Positions 60,007 to 64,000 of a DNA stretch of 64,000 nt are shown piece after piece. Both the position numbers and the translations under genes were made by a program. How positions within the stretch are numbered: position 1 is the first letter of the stretch; each line of letters starts with the position of its first letter. Origin of the DNA: Chloroflexota bacterium (GTDB lineage: Bacteria > Chloroflexota > Anaerolineae > Anaerolineales > Villigracilaceae); assembly GCA_021414245.1 (NCBI GenBank), contig JAIOOU010000015.1, positions 124,001-188,000 on the forward strand, read 5' to 3'. The notes under the pieces are model-generated. The model saw only the letters and a program-made list of their open reading frames with translations, searched no databases and had not been told where the DNA came from.

Positions 60007-60384
60007 GGGGATGATCGGCTTCGACGGGAGAGGCTGGTTCCGGAATGCGAGCCGAGCGTGCGCCGAACTCGTAAACTCAGCGCAAACTTTAAGTGCCAAC
60101 CGCACTTCATACGCTGCTATGCCCCTCGCCGCTTAAGGTGAGAGCCTAACAGTCAATCTCTTAGGAGATTGCGTCCGCCGTCACCGTTCTTCGCCGGGTG
60201 ACGGGTCGGGCGAAACAAAGGCGAAGTGCTGCGTATGACTCTGCTAAATGCGCCCAAGACCAGCAGATGGTCACAGAGTTACCTGCCCGCCGAGATCTCT
60301 GTGATGACTACCTTCGGCAGGCTACGCTCGTAGATTTCCGAGGGTCGAATCTTTCGGACGCGGGTTCAATTCCCGCCATCTCCA
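60007..60384 (+). ncRNA. ssrA: Transfer-messenger RNA (tmRNA)
   Basis: tmRNA rescues stalled ribosomes and adds a degradation tag. The 5' GGGGATG (60007-60013) pairs with CATCTCC (60377-60383) to form the acceptor arm; the T arm reads GGACGCGGGTTCAATTCCCGC. The tag frame runs from GCC 60095 to TAA 60136 and encodes ANRTSYAAMPLAA. The CCA end is not encoded (ACA follows), so it is added later. The mature length is about 378 nt plus CCA. ClpC, a protease partner for tagged proteins, is encoded 11 kb away. SmpB is not in the window. Confidence 0.95.
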
Positions 60385-60388
60385 CAAG

Positions 60389-60425
60389 ACTTAGGCCAGC
60401 AGTTATTTGCTGGCCTAAGTTTATT
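60389..60425 (+). terminator. Rho-independent terminator of ssrA
   Basis: A 13-bp perfect stem (60389-60401 with 60408-60420), 6-nt loop, followed by TTATT. Confidence 0.85.
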
Positions 60426-60443
60426 AAAAATGGAAAACCAACT

Positions 60444-61166
60444 ATGAAAAGAATCTGCCTATTCCTTGGACTTCTCGTCCTTTCCGTTGCCTGCAATATC
60501 CCGACCTCCGCCCGTACGCCTTTGTCAGCATCAAGCACATCGACTCAGACACCTCCCGAAACCGCCACCCCGCCTCCCACGCTGGTCATCAGCCCAACGC
60601 CCGTTCCCCTGAACTTTACCGAGGAATTTAACAGCGACCTCAGCGGATGGACCTTCCTTCAAACCGGCGGCGAATCCAGCCCGACAACAGTCATTGAAAA
60701 CGACATGCTTCGGGTGGAAATGGCCTCAATCCACACCTGGTATTTTGGGATCCACAATGCGAACATCTACGAAAACGTCTCTGTCGAAACCCTGTTCAAT
60801 GGCTCACCCTCCGGGTCGATGGGACTGATCTGCCGCTACAGCGAAAGCGGATGGTATGAATTCAACATTGCCAGCAACGGGGTCTACAGTTTACTGTTGG
60901 GGAAATGGCTCAGTGACGGGGTCGCGCAATACCTCCCGATTGCAACTGATTCCAGCGTGTATTTGCAGCCCGGGAACATGAATTACGATATAAAACTGAC
61001 CTGCCAGGACCAGACCATCCTTCTTTCCATTAATGGAAAAATATTCCGAAAACTGGACGTTGCCCATTACGGTCTCACGGAAGGCAAGGTCGGGATCACC
61101 GCGGCTTCATTTGAAGATGTTCCAACCACCCTGTTCTTCAACTGGTTTAAAGTTGACAGCGAGTAG
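60444..61166 (+). CDS. Lipoprotein with beta-sandwich (LamG/DUF1080-like) domain
   Basis: The protein has 240 aa from ATG 60444 (MKRICLFLGLLVLSVAC); the lipidated Cys is C17. A Thr/Pro/Ser-rich linker to about 53 is followed by a domain of about 180 residues starting LNFTEEFNSDLSGWTFLQTGG and containing GLICRYSESGWYEFNI, LTCQDQTILLSINGK and TEGKVGITAASFEDVPTTLFFNWF. This order of strands is that of concanavalin-like / DUF1080 carbohydrate-related domains. A longer frame beginning at 60198 overlaps tmRNA and is not real. Surface-exposed; ligand unknown. Confidence 0.85.
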   Translation: MKRICLFLGLLVLSVACNIPTSARTPLSASSTSTQTPPETATPPPTLVISPTPVPLNFTEEFNSDLSGWTFLQTGGESSPTTVIENDMLRVEMASIHTWYFGIHNANIYENVSVETLFNGSPSGSMGLICRYSESGWYEFNIASNGVYSLLLGKWLSDGVAQYLPIATDSSVYLQPGNMNYDIKLTCQDQTILLSINGKIFRKLDVAHYGLTEGKVGITAASFEDVPTTLFFNWFKVDSE

Positions 61167-61189
61167 ACCCCGGATTCAATCTCCGCTGC

Positions 61190-61222
61190 AAAAAGCCGCC
61201 TGCATAATAAGGCGGCTTTTTT
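61190..61222 (+). terminator. Rho-independent terminator after the lipoprotein gene
   Basis: An 11-bp stem (AAAAAGCCGCC/GGCGGCTTTTT) with a 10-nt loop ends in a T run. Confidence 0.88.
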
Positions 61223-61309
61223 ATGCATATCCTACATCCCGTTAACAGAATTCTTGTACAATTCGCTTAACATTACAACCATTGAATACCATCAGTAAGG
61301 AGTTACATC

Positions 61310-63202
61310 ATGGGAAAAATTATTGGCATTGACCTGGGCACAACGAACAGTGTAGTCGCTGTAATGGAAGGCGGCACACCGACTGTCATCACCACTGCGG
61401 AAGGCGGACGACTCTGCCCCTCCATCGTCGCATTCAACAAGAATGGCGAACGCATGGTGGGACAAACCGCCAAACGGCAGGGCGTCATCAATTCGGATAA
61501 TACCGTTTATTCCATTAAACGCTTCATGGGACGGCATTTTGAAGAAACCAGTGTCGAACGCGGCATGGTTCCGTTTAAAGTAACGGAAGGACCCTCCAAT
61601 GATGTGCGCGTAAAAATCCCGGTCACCGGGAAGGAATACTCGCCGCAGGAAATCAGCGCGATGATCCTGGGCAAGCTTAAATCAGATGCCGAAGCCTATT
61701 TGGGACAGGCTGTCACACAGGCCGTCATCACCGTCCCTGCATATTTCAACGACAGCCAGCGCCAGGCCACCAAGGACGCCGGCAAGATCGCCGGACTCGA
61801 GGTCCTGCGCATTATTAACGAGCCAACGGCCTCCGCTCTTGCCTATGGCCTTGACAAGAAAAAGAATGAGACCATCCTGGTCTTTGACCTCGGCGGCGGT
61901 ACGTTTGACGTATCGGTTCTGGAAGTTGGCGAAGGCGTGATCGAAGTCAAATCCACCAACGGTGATACCCACCTCGGCGGTGATGACTGGGACCAGAAGA
62001 TCACCAACTGGGCCGCGGACGAATTCAAGAAGGACCAAGGCATTGACCTGCGGACGGATAAACAGGCCCTGCAGCGTTTACGGGAAGCCGCGGAGAAGGC
62101 CAAGATCGAGCTTTCCACCGTAATGGAAACCGAGATTAACCTGCCTTATATCACCGCCGATGCAAGCGGACCCAAGCACTTGCAGGTCAAACTCACCCGT
62201 GCAAAATTCGAGCAAATGACCAACGACCTGCTGGCCCGCTGCCGCAAACCATTCGAAGCCGCCCTCAAGGACGCAGGGCTTTCAGCTGACAAACTCGACG
62301 AAGTGGTTTTAGTCGGGGGTTCATCCCGCATGCCGATGGTCCAGGACCTGGTACGCAGCCTGACAAACGGCAAGGATCCAAATAAGGGCGTCAATCCCGA
62401 TGAGGTAGTGGCGATCGGCGCCGCGATCCAGGCCGGCGTACTTGGCGGGGATGTCAAGGATATTTTATTGCTGGACGTCACCCCGCTTTCCCTGGGCGTG
62501 GAAACCATGGGCAGCGTTATGACCGTGATGATCGAACGCAACACCACCATCCCGGTCCGCAAGACCGAGACCTATTCCACTGCCGCAGATAACCAGACCG
62601 CCGTTGACATTCACGTGCTGCAGGGCGAACGGCCAATGGCGAATGACAACATGAGCCTCGGCAGATTCCGACTGGATGGGATCCCGCCGGCTCCACGCGG
62701 CATTCCACAGGTGGAAGTCACCTTTGACATCGATGCGAACGGCATCTTAAATGTCACCGCAAAGGATAAAGCCTCCGGCAAGGAACAAAAGGTTACGATC
62801 ACCGCCTCCACCAACCTAAACAAGACCGATATTGAGCGCATGGTGCAGGAAGCCCGGCAGAACGAAGCCGCGGACAAACAGCGCCGCGAAGTGATCGAAG
62901 TAAAAAACAACGCTGACAACCTCGTCTATCAAACTGAAAAGGCATTACGCGACCTGGGAGACAAGGTCCCGGCTGCGGAACGCAGCTCGATCGAGACCCA
63001 GATCAACGAACTGAAGCAGGCCGCACAGGGCGAGGATATCGCCGGCATCCGGAAGCATACCGAGACCCTGCAAAATGCCTTTCACGCCTTGAGTCAACAG
63101 TTGTACTCACAAGGTCAGCCACAGGCGCAGCCGGAAGGCGGCCCCTCCACTCCGCCGCCTCATGATAATGGTGATGTCATTGACGGTGAAGTAAAGGAAT
63201 AA
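61310..63202 (+). CDS. dnaK: Molecular chaperone DnaK (Hsp70)
   Basis: The protein has 630 aa. The nucleotide-binding domain shows [58 protein letters not shown] and [12 protein letters not shown]. The linker and substrate domain follow ([45 protein letters not shown]), and the tail is Gln/Pro-rich, ending DVIDGEVKE. Start ATG 61310 with AAGGAG upstream. dnaJ and grpE are not adjacent. No CIRCE element was found upstream; TACAAT at 61257-61262 may be the -10 box. Confidence 0.97.
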   Translation: MGKIIGIDLGTTNSVVAVMEGGTPTVITTAEGGRLCPSIVAFNKNGERMVGQTAKRQGVINSDNTVYSIKRFMGRHFEETSVERGMVPFKVTEGPSNDVRVKIPVTGKEYSPQEISAMILGKLKSDAEAYLGQAVTQAVITVPAYFNDSQRQATKDAGKIAGLEVLRIINEPTASALAYGLDKKKNETILVFDLGGGTFDVSVLEVGEGVIEVKSTNGDTHLGGDDWDQKITNWAADEFKKDQGIDLRTDKQALQRLREAAEKAKIELSTVMETEINLPYITADASGPKHLQVKLTRAKFEQMTNDLLARCRKPFEAALKDAGLSADKLDEVVLVGGSSRMPMVQDLVRSLTNGKDPNKGVNPDEVVAIGAAIQAGVLGGDVKDILLLDVTPLSLGVETMGSVMTVMIERNTTIPVRKTETYSTAADNQTAVDIHVLQGERPMANDNMSLGRFRLDGIPPAPRGIPQVEVTFDIDANGILNVTAKDKASGKEQKVTITASTNLNKTDIERMVQEARQNEAADKQRREVIEVKNNADNLVYQTEKALRDLGDKVPAAERSSIETQINELKQAAQGEDIAGIRKHTETLQNAFHALSQQLYSQGQPQAQPEGGPSTPPPHDNGDVIDGEVKE

Positions 63203-63209
63203 AAAATAT

Positions 63210-63247
63210 AAAACGGGCGACAATGAACATTGTCGCCCGTTTTGCTT
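63210..63247 (+). terminator. Rho-independent terminator after dnaK
   Basis: A 16-bp perfect stem (63210-63225 with 63228-63243), 2-nt loop, with A and T at the ends. Confidence 0.88.
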
Positions 63248-63280
63248 TTCGGATGGGGATGAATTTCGAAACAGGGCCGG

Positions 63281-64000
63281 TTATCCCTGAGTCGGACGCG
63301 CTGCCGGGGCGGGAACCGGCTTCCTGTTTTGAGGAAAGAGTCGATCGATCACCACAGATAGAATGCGATAGATCAAAAGAAAAAGCAGACTTCCGGCGGA
63401 TATCCAATAATAGCTTTGAGCCCAGCCTGCGCCGGTGTCTGTGCCGCTGAAAAGGCCATGAAATATCCCCATCAGATACATCAAAAAACTTCCATAATGA
63501 AGAAAGCGCCATGATTTCTGGCCGATGACCGGGCGAACATAAAAGCTGGCTGCCAGGATCGCCCAGGTGTAAAACCCAAGCTGTCCGATGCCGACCCAAA
63601 ACGGACGATAATTCACGGTGCTGAAGGGAATCAACAATTGCAGGGGAGTGAAATTGATGTAATGATCCCCGAGGATTACGACCGCATGAAAAACAACAAA
63701 GGCCAGCCCCAGCAGGCTGACATATTCATGCAAGGCAAAGGCCGCAGGCGCCCCGGGCCACAATCTAGCCATCTTATTGGTGATGCCCAGGCCCAGCGCC
63801 ATGGAAAGCCACAACAGGCTTAAAGACACAAAAGCCGTGGCACGTGATACATACCAATAGGCTTTGGGCGCATCACCGCCCAGAGAGAATGACATGTTGG
63901 GCAGCCAGGAAGGCAGAATCAAGACCGCCACCAGAAGTCCGACCGTCATTGCGACCAGAAACATCAAAAAGGATTGAATGTTTACCGATGACTCATACTC
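63281..64000 (-). CDS. Ferric-reductase-like transmembrane protein, probably partial
   Basis: The frame reads leftward from the window edge to a stop at 63281. Six to seven TM helices and paired histidines suited to b haems (AFALHEYVSLLGLAFVVFHAVVIL, positions about 76-99 from Met; RFLHYGSFLMYLMGIFHGLFS) mark the ferric-reductase-like / YedZ (MsrQ) superfamily. A C-terminal basic and Pro/Ala-rich tail follows. ATG 63964 could begin the protein, but it has no SD and the frame stays open to base 64000 (YESSVNIQSF precedes), so the true start probably lies outside. Partner (molybdopterin or reductase domain) unknown. Confidence 0.78.
   Translation of the reverse strand, partial: EYESSVNIQSFLMFLVAMTVGLLVAVLILPSWLPNMSFSLGGDAPKAYWYVSRATAFVSLSLLWLSMALGLGITNKMARLWPGAPAAFALHEYVSLLGLAFVVFHAVVILGDHYINFTPLQLLIPFSTVNYRPFWVGIGQLGFYTWAILAASFYVRPVIGQKSWRFLHYGSFLMYLMGIFHGLFSGTDTGAGWAQSYYWISAGSLLFLLIYRILSVVIDRLFPQNRKPVPAPAARPTQG

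Noticed and set aside
60198-60443. Long rightward frame that would extend the lipoprotein gene upstream
   Set aside because: It lies inside tmRNA and its terminator; the lipoprotein signal at 60444 marks the true start.
61223-61309. CIRCE (HrcA) element before dnaK
   Set aside because: The TTAGCACTC-N9-GAGTGCTAA dyad is absent.
1-64000. CRISPR arrays, tRNA or rRNA genes, transposons
   Set aside because: No regular spaced repeats, cloverleaf candidates other than the tmRNA acceptor, or transposase motifs were found on either strand.

Overview
The window reads as a chromosomal segment of a non-photosynthetic member of the Chloroflexota, most likely class Anaerolineae. This is inferred from the protein style (lipoproteins with Thr/Glu/Ala/Pro linkers, multihaem cytochromes beside NrfD-type modules, many soluble GAF/PAS-like kinases, a PucC-like transporter without photosynthesis genes) and was not tested by any search. 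Genes are densely packed, and many adjacent pairs overlap by 1-14 nt.

Layout. 1-6.6 kb: rsmI (cut by the window edge), a membrane-anchored Ser/Thr kinase, a small membrane protein with a 7-TM partner, a MerR-like regulator coupled to a PucC-family MFS transporter, and an FTR1 iron permease divergent from a DtxR-family regulator. 7.6-13 kb: rfbA/rfbB with a cysteine-desulfurase-like gene, a universal stress protein, mobA and the AmmeMemoRadiSam radical SAM enzyme. 13.1-16.9 kb: a peptide/nickel-type ABC uptake system (binding protein plus two permeases, no ATPase in the window); the binding protein is circularly permuted. 17-18.9 kb: rhomboid protease, gmk, FmdB-like zinc ribbon.

19-31.2 kb is the most distinctive block, a respiratory island. 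Rightward: a decahaem lipoprotein, a nonahaem membrane cytochrome, a cytochrome b and a NapC-like multihaem cytochrome. Leftward and convergent: two small membrane proteins, an octahaem cytochrome, a Tat-exported four-cluster ferredoxin and an NrfD-type quinone-interacting subunit. A NarL-type two-component system lies next to it. Two copies of the inverted repeat TGGGG-N6-CCCCA sit near the two operon promoter regions. Together these look like a quinone-linked extracytoplasmic electron-transfer chain; donor and acceptor cannot be told from sequence.

31-44 kb: a zinc-ribbon membrane protein, panB-panE, an orphan membrane protein in an AT-rich patch, YtxH protein, glycosyltransferase, single-domain response regulator, ugd, methyltransferase, a 6-TM protein, and a soluble sensor kinase with a LacI/PBP-type N-terminus. 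44-56 kb: cupin, a membrane-anchored metalloprotease, clpC, GNAT, a holin-like membrane protein, two paralogous polytopic proteins, a 59-aa protein and an AI-2E-family permease. 56-64 kb: FHA protein, an overlapping GAF-kinase / Sir2 / receiver-ParA-like set, tmRNA (ssrA), a lipoprotein, dnaK, and a ferric-reductase-like membrane protein that runs to the window edge.

Recurring regulatory style: at least five genes have a TATAAT-like box 6-7 nt before the start codon and no Shine-Dalgarno sequence, which suggests leaderless transcripts. No tRNA, rRNA, CRISPR array, transposase or integrase was seen.
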